Assembly (NCBI GenBank): GCA_034440575.1
Contig: JAOTOL010001615.1
Coordinates: forward strand, 211,501-275,500
Direction of reading: 5' to 3'
DNA: 64,000 nucleotides
Source: Imbricaverruca yamaguchii
Taxonomy: Eukaryota; Arthropoda; Thecostraca; Neoverrucidae
Shown here: positions 20,375-31,998 of the stretch, piece after piece
Position numbering within the stretch: the first letter of the stretch is position 1
Layout of the letters: each line of letters starts with the position of its first letter
Program-made: the position numbers and the translations under genes
Notes under the pieces: model-generated
The model's database searches: none
What the model was told of the DNA's origin: nothing
Seen by the model: the letters and a program-made list of their open reading frames with translations, nothing else

Positions 20375-21429
20375 AGCAAGAATTTCGTATGGTGAACGGG
20401 GTTAAAGGTGATGAAATGGGACCATAAGATACGGAGAGAAGTAAATCAGATGAGCATATTGGGTCATGCTCCACCTGGTTGCTGGAGTATTGCTAAGATA
20501 ACTTGGGGACTCTATAGTTGGCCGCTATGAGGGCAACATGCTGAATGGAGCATTATTGCCGTCCGGGAGATAGCCACGGATGTCCAGAGCTATTCGCATT
20601 TCACAGCTGCTGTAATGGTGTAACGGGTGATGCATTATGGCAGCGATGGTGCGGGAGGGGCGTTGGGTGTTTGAGCTGCGAGGTACCACAGCATGATGGG
20701 GGAGGACGCAAACTTCACGTGGTTCATATTAACCCGAGCAAACATTGGGAGTAGAACAAATGAATAATAAAGGAACAACGATCCCTCAACAGTGCATCAT
20801 AAGCCAGGCCCCTGAATGAGTGTTAACAGCGACATCCTAATGGGTCTAAAATGTTACTCTGTTGATTGGAAGGACGAAGACTCCGGTCGTTTACATCTTA
20901 AAGTAAGCACAAGTAAAGTAAGGAACGAAATACGACAGAGCTGGGTTCGCGCAGCTGTGACCATCCTGTGCATCCAATGGATATAAACATCACGCTCTAA
21001 CATCATTGAAGAAGGAAAACAATATGACCTTGGGGAGCAGGCAGCAAACTGGCAGTTAATAACGGCGGGGCTACAACAACTGCAGCGAGTTCTGTGAGCT
21101 GTTGATTAGGCAGCCGACAGGTGCCCATCAACCGTAATTAGTCCCTCTCCCGACAGAACCTCTCACGGACGTTTTTTGTTTGTTAATTGTCCGTCGAAAA
21201 GAAATGGAGTTAGCTGAGTGAATGGACGGCCGAATGATCCATGGAGCATCGCGGAGCAGGCAGAACATCAGCCAAGCTGCACATCGGTCATCGTTTCGGC
21301 TTCCGTGTGTAGTTATCCCCTAACCACAGGAGCGCCGACGAGCCACGAACCACAGGAAGCTGGTGTGATTTGTCTGAGCGGCTGGCTCCCACGGTGTGCG
21401 GCGCGCAACACCCGCCGGCCACGATCAGA
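20375..21429. other. no recognisable gene
   Basis: No domain or repeat recognised; the GC content rises from about 21210 toward the minisatellite. Confidence 0.45.
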
Positions 21430-23695
21430 AGCAGAGACAGTGTGTGTGAGCGGGGCCGCGGTCAGAAGCAGTGTGTGTGAGCGGGGCCGCGGTCAGAGAC
21501 AGTGCGTGTGAGTGGGGCCGCGGTCAGAGACAGTGCGTGTGAGCGGGGCCGCGGTCAGAGACAGTGTGTGTGAGCGGGGCCGCGGTCAGAGACAGTGCGT
21601 GTGAGCGGGGCCGCGGTCAGAGACAGTGTGTGTGAGCGGGGCCGCGGTCAGAAGCAGTGTGTGTGAGCGGAGTCACGGTCAGAGACAGTGTGTGTGAGCG
21701 GGGCCGCGGTCAGAGACAGTGTGTGTGAGCGGGGCCGCGGTCAGAGACAGTGCGTGTGAGCGGGGCCGCGGTCAGAGACAGTGCGTGTGAGCGGGGCCGC
21801 GGTCAGAGACAGTGTGTGTGAGCGGACGGGGCCGCGGTCAGAGACAGTGGTGTGAGCGGGGCCGCGGTCAGAGACAGTGTGTGTGAGCGGGGCCGCGGTC
21901 AGAAGCAGTGTGTGTGAGCGGGGCGCGGTCAGAGACAGTGTGTGTGAGCGGGGCCGCGGTCAGAGACAGTGTGTGTGAGCGGGGCCGCGGTCAGAGACAG
22001 TGTGTGTGAGCGGGGCCGCGGTCAGAGACAGTGTGTGTGAGCGGGGCCGCGGTCAGAAGCAGTGTGTGTGAGCGGGGCCGCGGTCAGAGACAGTGTGTGT
22101 GAGCGGGGCCGCGGTCAGAGACAGTGTGTGTGAGCGGGGCCGCGGTCAGAGACAGTGGTGTGAGCGGGGCCGCGGTCAGAGACAGTGTGTGTGAGCGGGG
22201 CCGCGGTAAGCAGTGTGTGTGAGCGGGGCCGCGGTCAGAAGCAGTGTGTGTGAGCGGGGCCGCGGTCAGAGACAGTGTGTGTGAGCGGGGCCGCGGTCAG
22301 AGACAGTGTGTGAGCGGGGCCGCGGTCAGAGACAGTGTGTGTGAGCGGGGCCGCGGTCAGACAGTGTGTGTGAGCGGGGCCGCGGTCAGAGACAGTGCGT
22401 GTGAGCCGCGGTCAGAGACAGTGTGTGAGCGGGGCCGCGGTCAGAAGCAGTGTGTGTGAGCGGGGCCGCGGTCAGAGACAGTGTGTGTGAGCGGGGCCGC
22501 GGTCAGAGACAGTGTGTGTGAGCGGGGCCGCGGTCAGAGACAGTGCGTGTGAGCGGGGCCGCGGTCAGAAGCAGTGTGTGTAGCGGGGCGCGGTCAGTGA
22601 GACAGTGCGTGTGAGCGGGGCCGCGGTCAGAGACAGTGTTGTGAGCGGGGCCCGTAAGTGTGTGAGCGGGGCCGCGGTCAGAGACAGTGTGTGTGAGCGG
22701 GGCCGCGGTCAGAGACAGTGTGTGTGAGCGGAGCCGCGGTCAGAGACAGTGTGTGTGAGCGGGGTCACGGTAAGAGACAGTGTGAGTGGGGCCGCGGTCA
22801 GAGACAGTGCGTGTGAGCGGGGCCGCGGTCAGAGACAGTGTGTGTGAGCGGGCCCGCGGTCAGGAGACAGTGTGTTGAGCGGGGCCGCGGTCAGAGACAG
22901 TGCGTGTGAGCGGGGCCGCGGTCAGAGACAGTGTGTGTGAGCGGGGCCGCGGTCAGAGACAGTGTGTGTGAGCGGGGCCGCGGTCAGAGACAGTGTGTGT
23001 GAGCGGGGCCGCGGTCAGAGACAGTGTGTGTGAGCGGGGCCGCGGTCAGAGACAGTGCGTGTGAGCGGGGCCGCGGTCAGAGACAGTGTGTGTGAGCGGG
23101 GCCGCGGTCAGAGACAGTGCGTGTGAGCGGAGCCGCGGTCAGAGACAGGTGTGTGAGCGGGGCCGCGGTCAGAGACAGTGTGTGTGAGCGGGGCCGCGGT
23201 CAGAGACAGTGTGTGAGCGGGGCCGCGGTCAGAGACAGTGCGTGAGCGGGGCCGCGGTCAGAGACAGTGTGTGTGAGCGGGGCCGCGGTCAGAGACAGTG
23301 TGTGTGAGCGGGGCCGCGGTCAGAGACAGTGCGTGTGAGTGGGGCCGCGGTCAGAGACAGTGCGTGTGAGCGGGGCCGCGGTCAGAGACAGTGTGTGTGA
23401 GCGGGGCCGCGGTCAGAGACAGTGGCATGTGTGAGCGGAGCCGCGGTCAGAGACAGTGTGTGTGAGCGGGGCCGCGGTCAGAGACAGTGCGTGTGAGCGG
23501 GGCCGCGGTCAGAGACAGTGCGTGTGAGCGGGGCCGCGGTCAGAGACAGTGCGTGTGAGCGGAGCCGCGGTCAGAGACAGTGTGTGTGAGCGGGGCCGCG
23601 GTCAGAGACAGTGCGTGAGAGCGGAGCCGCGGTCAGAGACAGTGTGTGTGAGTGGGGCCGCGGTCAGAGACAGTGTGTGTGAGTGGGACCGCGAC
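21430..23695. repeat. large 31-bp GC-rich minisatellite
   Basis: About 73 units of a 31-bp sequence made of gtcagagaca, gtgtgtgtga and gcggggccgcg. Unit variants differ mainly at gtgtgt/gtgcgt, at gagaca/agca, and by 1-3 base indels. Each unit holds a CCGCGG (SacII) word and a hairpin-prone GGGGCC/CCGCGG block. The unit is not a multiple of three, so frames rotate; the frames that remain open (for example VSGAAVRDS) come from the repeat. Frequent 2-bp length differences suggest slippage inside the GT tract. Confidence 0.95.
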
Positions 23696-24356
23696 ACACC
23701 GCCATCGGTCAGGCCTAATTGTTTCCCAGCTGACGCGCCGTACCGTTCGTCTGGGTAATGGTGGGAGCCGTGAGGCTCGTGTCAGCTCCGTGTGTGGTCC
23801 AGCGCCCTGTTCGTGAGCGCAGTCGTCCCGTGTGAAACGCAGGAGAGGCAGCGTCTCACACCCGTCTACCCCCTCTCCCCTCTCCCCCGCCACAAGCTAG
23901 TCGAGTCTGTCGGACTGCGTGGCATTGACTGGCACAGCAGGCCCCTTGGCAGTCTTGCACGATTCGTTTGGCCTACCCAGCGTGCCCACTGAGTGCGTAG
24001 CAGTGTATGTCGTGCGAATCAAAGACTTGCCCAACATGTACCTGAAAAGCGGCCGATAGTTTTGTGGTTCCGTGGGAAGTGTCGTACCGCGGGTTTCGGT
24101 CCCACGTCCGCTGTGGGTTGCCATCTCTGTGCGATTATGTCTGCGCTGAAAAGTTATGCCCTTATGTCACTGTTCCGTGCTTACGTCTCAAACTCTTCCG
24201 CCTTTATGTACACCGCGGAACACCGGCTACTCAATGTGATGTACCCAGATGCACTGGTAATGCTATTGCTAAAATAGCAAAGTTGGAAAGGTCTTCAGAC
24301 GAAGCATTATGACGTATAAATGACTAAGTGGAAACTTTTAGGTCCTTATGGAAGAC

Positions 24357-24358
<2 letters not shown>
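23696..24358. other. no recognisable gene
   Basis: The first 150 bp are GC-rich. No domain recognised. Confidence 0.45.

Positions 24359-24409
<51 letters not shown>
24359..24409. repeat. (TA)n microsatellite
   Basis: About 25 TA dinucleotides without interruption. Confidence 0.95.
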
Positions 24410-24414
<5 letters not shown>

Positions 24415-24659
24415 TCATTAGTGTAGGCATTACAAATTGTTCATCGGATGCATTTATTTCGGTTTTGTTTTGGCAAAGGTCATACAATGAAAAGGGAATG
24501 CTAACTTTTTAACCATCATTTATGTATTCCGAGCCCAACGATTTGTTCAACGGTTACGGACAGATGTGAACTTTTCATCAGGCATTAAAACCGTTTTTGT
24601 TTATGTGTATCTGTGGAAGAGAGTAAACGGTTCATAGCAGTTGAGCCTCATGGCGACAG

Positions 24660-24965
24660 GGGCCCAACTCAACACAAGTCAGCAAGGGCTCAACTGAACA
24701 TAAATCAGCAGGGGCTCAACTTAAAGTGAGTCAGCAGGGGCTGAACTGAACATAAGTCACCAGGTGCTCAACTGAGCACAAGTCAGCCGGGGCTCAACTG
24801 AACACTGTTCAGCAGTGGCTGAACTGAACATAATTCAGCAGTGGCTGAACTGAACATAGGTCAGTAGGAGTTCAGCTGAGCAGAAGTCAACAGTGGCTGA
24901 ACTGAACATAAGTCACCAGGGGCTCAACTAAGCATAAGTCAGCAGGGGCTAAACTAAACATCTGG
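24660..24965. repeat. 26-bp minisatellite
   Basis: About eleven units of gctcaactgaacataagtca plus gcaggg, with scattered substitutions (gcagtggctgaact variant). Contains tgaactgaaca words that could weakly pair with one another. Confidence 0.85.
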
Positions 24966-26525
24966 TCGTAATAGCCACTGCAGGTGGATGGCATGTACAT
25001 ATATCGTGAAATATATAAATAAGTGAATACAACAAACAGACACGCACATATGCACACGCAAGCATGCATGTATGTTCATTTCCTACATAGGCATGACGAT
25101 TATCTTCCTCTTACTTTTCTACCACCCTATCCAAGTCCCCCCCCCACCCACCTCCCTTGCGACACATCCTCTGATAATTACACACGGCCGGCGTACCGCT
25201 GCACCGCGGAATAATGCATCATCGGGTGAGTGTAGTTGGCGACGCCGCAGGATGTCATGGCCAGCGGACGTCAAACGCGCCCGGCCCACCGCAACCGGCG
25301 GGCCTTTTAAACGGCTCGGCCCTGCACAAATCACAGCCGGCCGCCGAGCCGAGCATGAGGCGGCGTTCAGGGCGCAGCAGCCAGACTGGTGGGTCTCCCC
25401 GCTCACAGGCGATGACACGCCGTCCGTATGGCAGGCGCATACTGCTGCTCCCTCCTCTTCCCACGCATGGCCCAAGTGCGTTCTCCACGGCCGATTCAGC
25501 GACCCGGTTTGAGTTGGCGTGAGGTGGGGTGGGGAAAGATAATACAATCATCTGAAAAAAAAAAACATCGCGTTTAAAGGCCTAGGATGTGAGCGTGAAA
25601 GGAGACGATATTTGGAAGAAAAATCCTCAGGTCGTGAATCGATATATTTTTCCCCAGATCAGTCCGTCTTGGGAGGGAGGGGCTCGACACCGTTGCCCTC
25701 TCCCTGGATCAGCAACTGGGGTCGAAACTCGCACAGTATCCAGTATCAATTTGGCGTCACGAGGCTAATCAAACGTTACCGTACCTGGTCACCTGCGCAG
25801 TGGCGCAATATTTATATCACGATTGGCATCGTCAACTACCGTCGCAACCTGTATCATTGCTTGACATCAAGGTCGAGTTGCAGAAGCCCCCACAGACGAC
25901 ATATGACGCTCTTGACCGACAACTAATGCTTGAGACCGGCTGTCACGCACATTTGTTCGGTTGGTGATGAATCCCAACACCAGCGCCCAGCGGGATTGCT
26001 TTCTCGTCGACCGCAGATGTGAGCCGACCTGATTACCGGCGGCCGCACAGCGCTGTGTCGTTCCTGCGACGCAGTACCGCTGTGACGTCACCAGAAGACG
26101 TGCGTCACGGGCGCACGCCGCACGTGCGTCACCGACGGACTCCACGACGCAGATGTACAGTTGCGTCTGCCTCCAGAGTAGCAGATACCGAGAGGTGACA
26201 TTGCATGTGGAGCCAAAGCTGGGCGGGGATGGCAGCAGTGCGATCAGCGAGGGCCAGGCCCGGCGGGGATGGCAGCAGTGCGATCAGCGATCCGAAACGA
26301 CACTCAAACGGATTCAGAACAGGATAGGCGATCGGACCAACGGCGGTATGGCGTAGCATTCGATCTGTATGGAACAGCAAATAAAACCTGATTAGCAAAT
26401 GGTGTCAGATATGTCGTGTTATAGGTTGAATGACTTCTTTGTTCTTCTAGGACCGAAAGTAGTGGCTTAAGTTTCCGCCCACTCTGCGGCATACGATATT
26501 TCCTGCACTATTCCCCGCGCTGGCG
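24966..26525. other. no recognisable gene
   Basis: GC-rich 25190-25510. Two copies of ggggatggcagcagtgcgat (26226 and 26265 area) form a short direct repeat. No domain recognised. Confidence 0.45.
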
Positions 26526-26685
26526 TTTGCGCATTCACGGTGATCCTCATCTGTCGCGACTCTTTGCAGCGAACCGTCTTCAGTATGAGAAGCTCTGCTT
26601 CCCATGGCTTGGACAGCCTTTGCATTCGGTGAGGATTTGTTTCCCAGCTACTCATGACGTCCTCCTCCATGTCGACACCTGCCAT

Positions 26686-26880
26686 ATTCGCTCAAACAAT
26701 CCCGACCTCTGGAAACGCTCCATCATATATTCCATTTTCAAATCCAGAGACCCCTCTGACCCATCCAACGTTCGGCCCATGTCCATCGTCCCCGCCATAA
26801 GTAACCTGGTAAGGCGAGTTGTCCAGCGGCAGCTTTATCACTACCTCTCCTGTAGCCATCTACTTCGCTGCCCAAGGATA
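26686..26880 (+). pseudogene. non-LTR retrotransposon reverse transcriptase fragment
   Basis: The frame reads PDLWKRSIIYSIFKSRDPSD, then a PSNVRPMSIVPAISNLVRRV segment and QRQLYHYLS. This is the N-terminal block of a non-LTR reverse transcriptase (W-K-x-S-x-x-x-x-I-F-K, then N-x-RP-x-S-I-x-x-x-x-x-x-x-x-x-x-x-x-Q-L). Upstream and downstream RT blocks, including the YADD catalytic box, are not present. It is too short to assign a clade; CR1/L2-like is plausible. It may or may not belong to the same family as the endonuclease fragment at 5747-6518. Confidence 0.75.
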
Positions 26881-26883
26881 GCG

Positions 26884-26970
26884 CATCATAACCTCCACAG
26901 GTCATAACCTCCATAGTTCATAACCTCCACAAATTCAATATATCCAAAGCGGTCGTAACCGCCACAGGCC
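26884..26970. repeat. short cataacctccacaggt repeat
   Basis: About four or five copies of cataacctcca(ca)g with 16-19 bp spacing, following directly after the RT fragment. It could be the tandem 3' tail of a LINE, but no RT end is visible to support that. Confidence 0.6.
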
Positions 26971-27139
26971 ATAGCAAATTAAAAACCAGACATGAGAGCG
27001 CCGTCCGAGCAGGTTATGACAGATTACTTTGGAGAGCACCTAGTCATTTAGGATACAAGTGCCTGCTATCACAACGGCTGCAAACAATAGATTTGATTCT
27101 CCTATTCCTATTACACTCAACCATTGCACACACACCGGA

Positions 27140-28750
27140 CCTTCGACGTCTTCGAAATTATTTCGGAATCTCAACATTCTGATAACGTACGGCAAGCCAG
27201 GTCGAATGGCACCCACATAATGCAAATTGAAGCCACAGCGACGAAACGCGAGTAATTTGGAGAAATAAAGCTAACCATTGACGTTGAGGCTTGACCTGAC
27301 ATGTACCGGGTTAAAATGTTACTTAAGGGTTGCCCACGAGCTATTTCTTGACACCAAACATGGGCAGCTTCGTGAGAAAACGAAGAAGCGCGGGAAACCG
27401 AAAAAATGAGCTCGACCTTTGAATTTGCAAATTAATGTGATTTCTGAACGGTTTACAAGATTACTTCAGATCGACTGACATCCACTTCATAAACATAGTT
27501 GACATATCGACGAGGCGCGAGGACTTCGAGCAGTTGAAGCTAACTTCGATCTTGTGGTTTGACACTGGCATATCTCGGCTTGAAATTTTACACGAAGTTC
27601 ACCGCGGGCTTGATGCCAGATGTGGGCAGATTATGGCGAATAAACAAATGCGAGACGACCGAAGAACTCGGTTCGACCTTTGATCTTTTAAATTAGTTCG
27701 ATTTAGTAATATTATAATAAGGCACAAGTCAAGTCGAATGACACTCACTTGGTGCAAATTGGACCATAGAGACGTGTCATGAGGACTTCGAAAAATTCAA
27801 ACTAGCCTTTGACCTTGATGTGTGACCTTGACATATCCCAGTTTCAAAATGTTACCTGAGTGTTCACCATGGGCTATCGCTTGATAGGGGATCTGGATAG
27901 GCTTTGGAGAAAACATCTAAAAATTGCGATGCGACCAAAAAAAAAAAATCAGCTTGAATCTTTAATCCGTTGAGATTATTGCGAATTATCAACTATTTGA
28001 CACCGCGCAATCAGCGACGTCGAAAGACATCCATTTTCTACGAATTGAAGTCATAGCGACGAAACGCGAGGTCACCGAAGAACTCAATCAAACATTGGAC
28101 CTTGACATGTCCCGGTTTGATCGTTTTGTTTGTTTATTGGGTGGTTCACGACGCACTCTATGCACATTCACGGCTAATGGCGCTGCCCACACTGTTTCGC
28201 CGGTGGGCCGCGGGATTGGGAAATGTCCTGAGCGGCGCTAGTGTCGAACTCGGGACCTTTGGTACCCATAGCCCAACACCTTAACCACTCGGCCATCCCC
28301 GCTCCTGTCCCGGTTTGAAATGCTACTTGAGTGTTCATCACTGGTTATCGCTTGCTGCCAGATTTTGATGGTTTGAGCGAAAACGGGAAAAAGTTGAGGC
28401 GACCGAAGGATATGCTTGGCTTTTGTCCTTGGAAAATAATTTGATTGCTTAGCTTTCTGATACCGCATAGCAAACCACGTGGAACAACGCTCAATTGATG
28501 AAAATTGAAGCGATAGCAACTGAACCTCGCATCCGGTCCACATCGATTCAATATCGCCATTTAATCAAACAAGCTACCCTTTGACCTTCAGGTTTGACCT
28601 TGACATGTACCGGTTTGAAATGTTGCACGAGGTTTCATCACAGGTTATCGCTTGATAGCAGGTTGTGACAGGTTTGGGTGGGAATGCAACAAAAATGGAG
28701 GCGACCGAACAAACCGGTTTGCGTTGGACCTTGACCGTTAAGGTGGTCAT
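27140..28750. repeat. satellite of ~265-300 bp, five units
   Basis: The landmark acatgtcccggtttgaaat, followed after about 15 bp by a variant of gttcaccatgggctatcgct, recurs at about 27299, 27567, 27831, 28105 and 28603. Spacing is about 268, 264 and 274 bp, and about 300 bp for the last step once the inserted SINE and its duplicated target are subtracted. Units are diverged (perhaps 65-80% identical). The same sequence appears once inside the hAT-like element at 56833-57949. Confidence 0.75.
28121..28305 (-). mobile_element. tRNA-derived SINE, copy 2, inside satellite
   Basis: Flanked by the exact 13-bp duplication tgtcccggtttga (28108-28120 and 28306-28318). The insertion point falls within the satellite landmark, so the satellite unit is restored if one target copy and the SINE are ignored. 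Body and head match the copies at 20181 and 53816. Poorly matched end at the tgttttgtttgtttattg side corresponds to the SINE 3' tail. Confidence 0.92.
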
Positions 28751-29170
28751 GTGAGATCTATGTGGTTGCTACCAGCGTGTTCAGTACAGGCAGAAACATT
28801 TGTGGAACTCGTGAAACCCGTCGCTGAATGCCAATGTCAATACAAATACACCTCTGGCGAACTCGTCGCTGAATACGAATACGAATACGATGTTAACTTG
28901 TCGTACGTGCTTAAAAGGCTTCCCATAACTCCAATTCGTGATCTTGGAGATACCAAAAGACACCCAGAGTCATGTTTGCTCAAGATATATCGATATATGC
29001 ACAGGGGAATGCAGCCTAAAACGTATAAAGCCTTCCAATATGAAAATTTGTTACCCCACAAAGCACAATTTTCCACCGAAGAGAAAACGCAAGATGGCCA
29101 AGTTTCACGTTATTCAAAAATGGCCTGGAAAGAGAAATTTACAATGTTCCGCTCTCCAGGACTGAGGCCG
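28751..29170 (+). repeat. unit shared with the 57-kb hAT-like element
   Basis: Similar over most of its length to about 57265-57660: acagaagcatttgtgg, acccgtcgctgaatgcc, acaaatacgcctctggc, acgaatacgaatac, gacacccagagtc and caggggaatg(c/t)agcctaa occur in the same order. The copy here retains a longer open frame (28751-29266) on plus; I see no family and the counterpart at 57 kb is broken, so I treat it as non-coding. Confidence 0.7.
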
Positions 29171-31594
29171 GTAAGCAGCGCTTCTGTCATCGCGGCCTAT
29201 TTCTGTGTAATCGACTACCGAATGGGTTCACCAACATGGCTCACGGGTGCTTCATACGATCACTGAAGCGCCTCGTGCTTCAAGCATCGCCTACTTGAGC
29301 GTTGTCTAGCTGATTATCGCTGCATGTCAGTTTTAAATCATTTACTTGAATGACTGTGTCCTGTTGTGTTTGCTTCATCTGTCTGCTTTCTGACTCGTGG
29401 AAGGAATAGCCAGTGGAAAGTGGGAAGCCCCACGACGTCAAATACCAATTCAAATAGAATTTCAGCTGGAGAATGTTGGTCGTACCATGGAATTACTGCT
29501 GGCACACCGGCTTTCGCTGGGCTGTTCGTAGCGGTCACGTGTGTAGACGACATGCGTCTGATACAGAAATAACGATAAGGTCTTTCGGAGATTGTTCCCT
29601 GCTGATTTATCTGTTGAAACAAGCACACCGTACAGCACGAACTCGAAATAACTATCACTGCCTATCCACGGCCTGACGCGGTTATCATCAACATTTTTCA
29701 CATAATTTGTCATTTATGTTTTACGATTTTAACATGGGTATCAACGACTCAACTTTTTCATTTCTTGCCATCTCGGTTCGGATGAGTCGATGCTTTTCAA
29801 AAGTAACACCCAAGCCTCAGCCGGCTGAAAGTTCAGGAAACCTACTTAGAATCGCATCAATACCAACCACAGCTGATGGGAGTCTCCTTCGCCGTTAGCA
29901 TGGGCTGCGAAACGTCTCCAAGTTATACGGCTGGGTCGTCCCACTCAGATCCATCCGCTGCCGTTCCGGGGTCGACTAACCGACCAGTCTGATCCGTCGG
30001 CGAGCCGCTAACGCACGAGCCGCTAATGCCGTGGCCGGTACATCCCGACCAATGCCGGGCTGGGAATTTTCTGCTCCGTCAGCGGCCGGCAAAACAAGCA
30101 CCTGTAAGGTCCAGTGCTGGGCATCACGTTTTTCTCAGCTGCGGCGAATTACCGCCTGCGTCAGCGACAAGCGCCACAAGCACTGGAGAGAAGGTCGGTG
30201 ACAAGCCGACCCCTCCACGCCGTCAACCCATCGTTATCGATGTTTAGACAGGGATGACGTCACACGGGCCACGTGGCGGATCACGTTTCAGCCATGCCCG
30301 CTTCTGGTGTCGCGAACTGCCTACTCGGCAAATATTTGGCGTCCTGCAGATATTTAGAGCGTACATGTTTGCCAGCAGGCGGGAAGACGTGAGTTTTCGT
30401 GGGAAGACTTGCCTGTAGAAGTGCATGCACGCTGGCGAGCTTAGAGCTTCGCACACCATTAATGCAAACAAACGCCGGTTTATGAAGCATCAGCAGTAAT
30501 TGAATATGAAATTTTGCGCTACAGTAAGGGACTCGTCACAAGGAGTGAAGGAATGCCCTTCTGTTCTAGTTTATGTATCCTGGTGAGTGTAGTCCGCTAT
30601 TTTCTTTAGATATAATGACGATTATATCTTCTGAGAAATTGTATTTTTATAAAATAAACGAGAAGAAAAACATGAAAGCAAACAGAATCCAATGACTACA
30701 TGCAAAATATATCCAGATCAATTTTCGCAAAGACAGCGTGATGTTTCGTCATTAGTACGATAACCTATGTTCTACAAAGACGAACATAGGCTGTGTGTGC
30801 ACTTCGTACTGTTTCCAGCTGTAATTTCCCGAGCTAGTTGTGTAGCCATAGTTGAGAGGATACCTTTGTAACCACCCACGGCTCCATAGAGCTTAGATTG
30901 ACAATGCGCTGGCCGAGTAATGGGCTACGGTGGCTTGATGACTAATTCATTGGCTTAGTTCTGCCTTCGTTCTGCGTTTGTATCTGCCCACGAAGGTCGC
31001 TGCTTCAGCACCATTTTAGACATCACGTTATGCGGATGAGACATATAGACATTTGACACTATGGTTGCATAGCGAAGCTCGGGAATCCCCATCGAGATTG
31101 AAATAAAATAATTGGGCTGGATTAAACGCACAGTGCTTCCTAGGTACCTGAGGCATGCCAGCCCGAACACGGTATGAATGATACGACGAGAATATGTTAA
31201 ATTTATTGAAATGAAGTAAAGGAGAGAGCTACTGGACCATGTATATATGACGGGATCTTGATAATTGGAAGGGGCCTCGTGACGGAGGCATAATGCTTTT
31301 TATTCTGTTCACCAAATTCAGATGATGATAATTTCCGATTTTCCACCGCTATCACATCTGATTTTTATCCTTTCCACGCTAAAATCAGTAGATTCGTGAA
31401 AGGTGACCGGTGACGGGCTTGTTTGGACTTGTTCGTTATGCAGTATTCGAATGAAATTGCACCTCTATTGAACCGGTATTAGGCTTGCAATTGCCCTTCC
31501 TTGGAAATGTTTTGCTTAGCTCAAAGGAAAATATCGAAAGCTGATACAATAAACTGCATCAGCTTTATCGTCGCTAATTTGTGTTGGTTGGATC
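29171..31594. other. no recognisable gene
   Basis: Nothing recognised on either strand. Words gatgacgtcacacgggcc (30251 area) and others are isolated. Confidence 0.45.
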
Positions 31595-31990
31595 CAGTGG
31601 CGCACCGGAGGAGGGGGGGGGGGAGTGGGGGGCAGGGGCCTCGGGCCCTCCATAAGACCAAAGTGCCCTTTTGGCCAAAAGTGCCCTCTTGGCCGGAATG
31701 TCCCAAATTTATCCCCCAAATTACCTGCCTTATGTGCCCCGCCTGTGCCAAAGGTGCCCTTTGGGCCCAAAACTGCCCTTTTGGCCTAAAAATGACATTC
31801 CCCTGTGCCATTTCCTGTCCTATGAGGCATGGAAAATTCACGCCCCCCCCCCCCCCGGTCAACAAACCTTCCAGTGTGCCCCGGGCCGCAAAGTGCCCTT
31901 TTGGAGCCGGTCAAGTGCCCTTTTTGAGCCGCCCAAGTGCCCTTTTCGGTCCGCCCCCCCCCCCATGGAAAAATCCTGGGTGCGCGCCTG
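31595..31990. mobile_element. hAT-like MITE, ~396 bp
   Basis: Left end cagtggcgcacc and right end ggtgcgcgcctg are inverted with two or three mismatches. Flanks gttggatc (31587-31594) and gttagacc (31991-31998) agree at six of eight positions, consistent with an old 8-bp target-site duplication as made by hAT transposases. The interior has G and C homopolymers and degenerate copies of aagtgcccttttggcc. No transposase. Confidence 0.65.
31655..31960. repeat. degenerate gtgcccttttggcc repeat inside the MITE
   Basis: At least nine copies of (a)agtgccctttTggcc-like words with irregular spacing. Confidence 0.7.
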
Positions 31991-31998
31991 GTTAGACC

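Noticed and set aside
21430..23695. CRISPR array (31-bp regular repeat)
   Set aside because: Units are contiguous without spacers; eukaryotic minisatellite.
28751..29266. A 171-residue protein
   Set aside because: The homologous segment in the 57-kb transposon is interrupted, and neither matches a family I know; more likely transposon interior.
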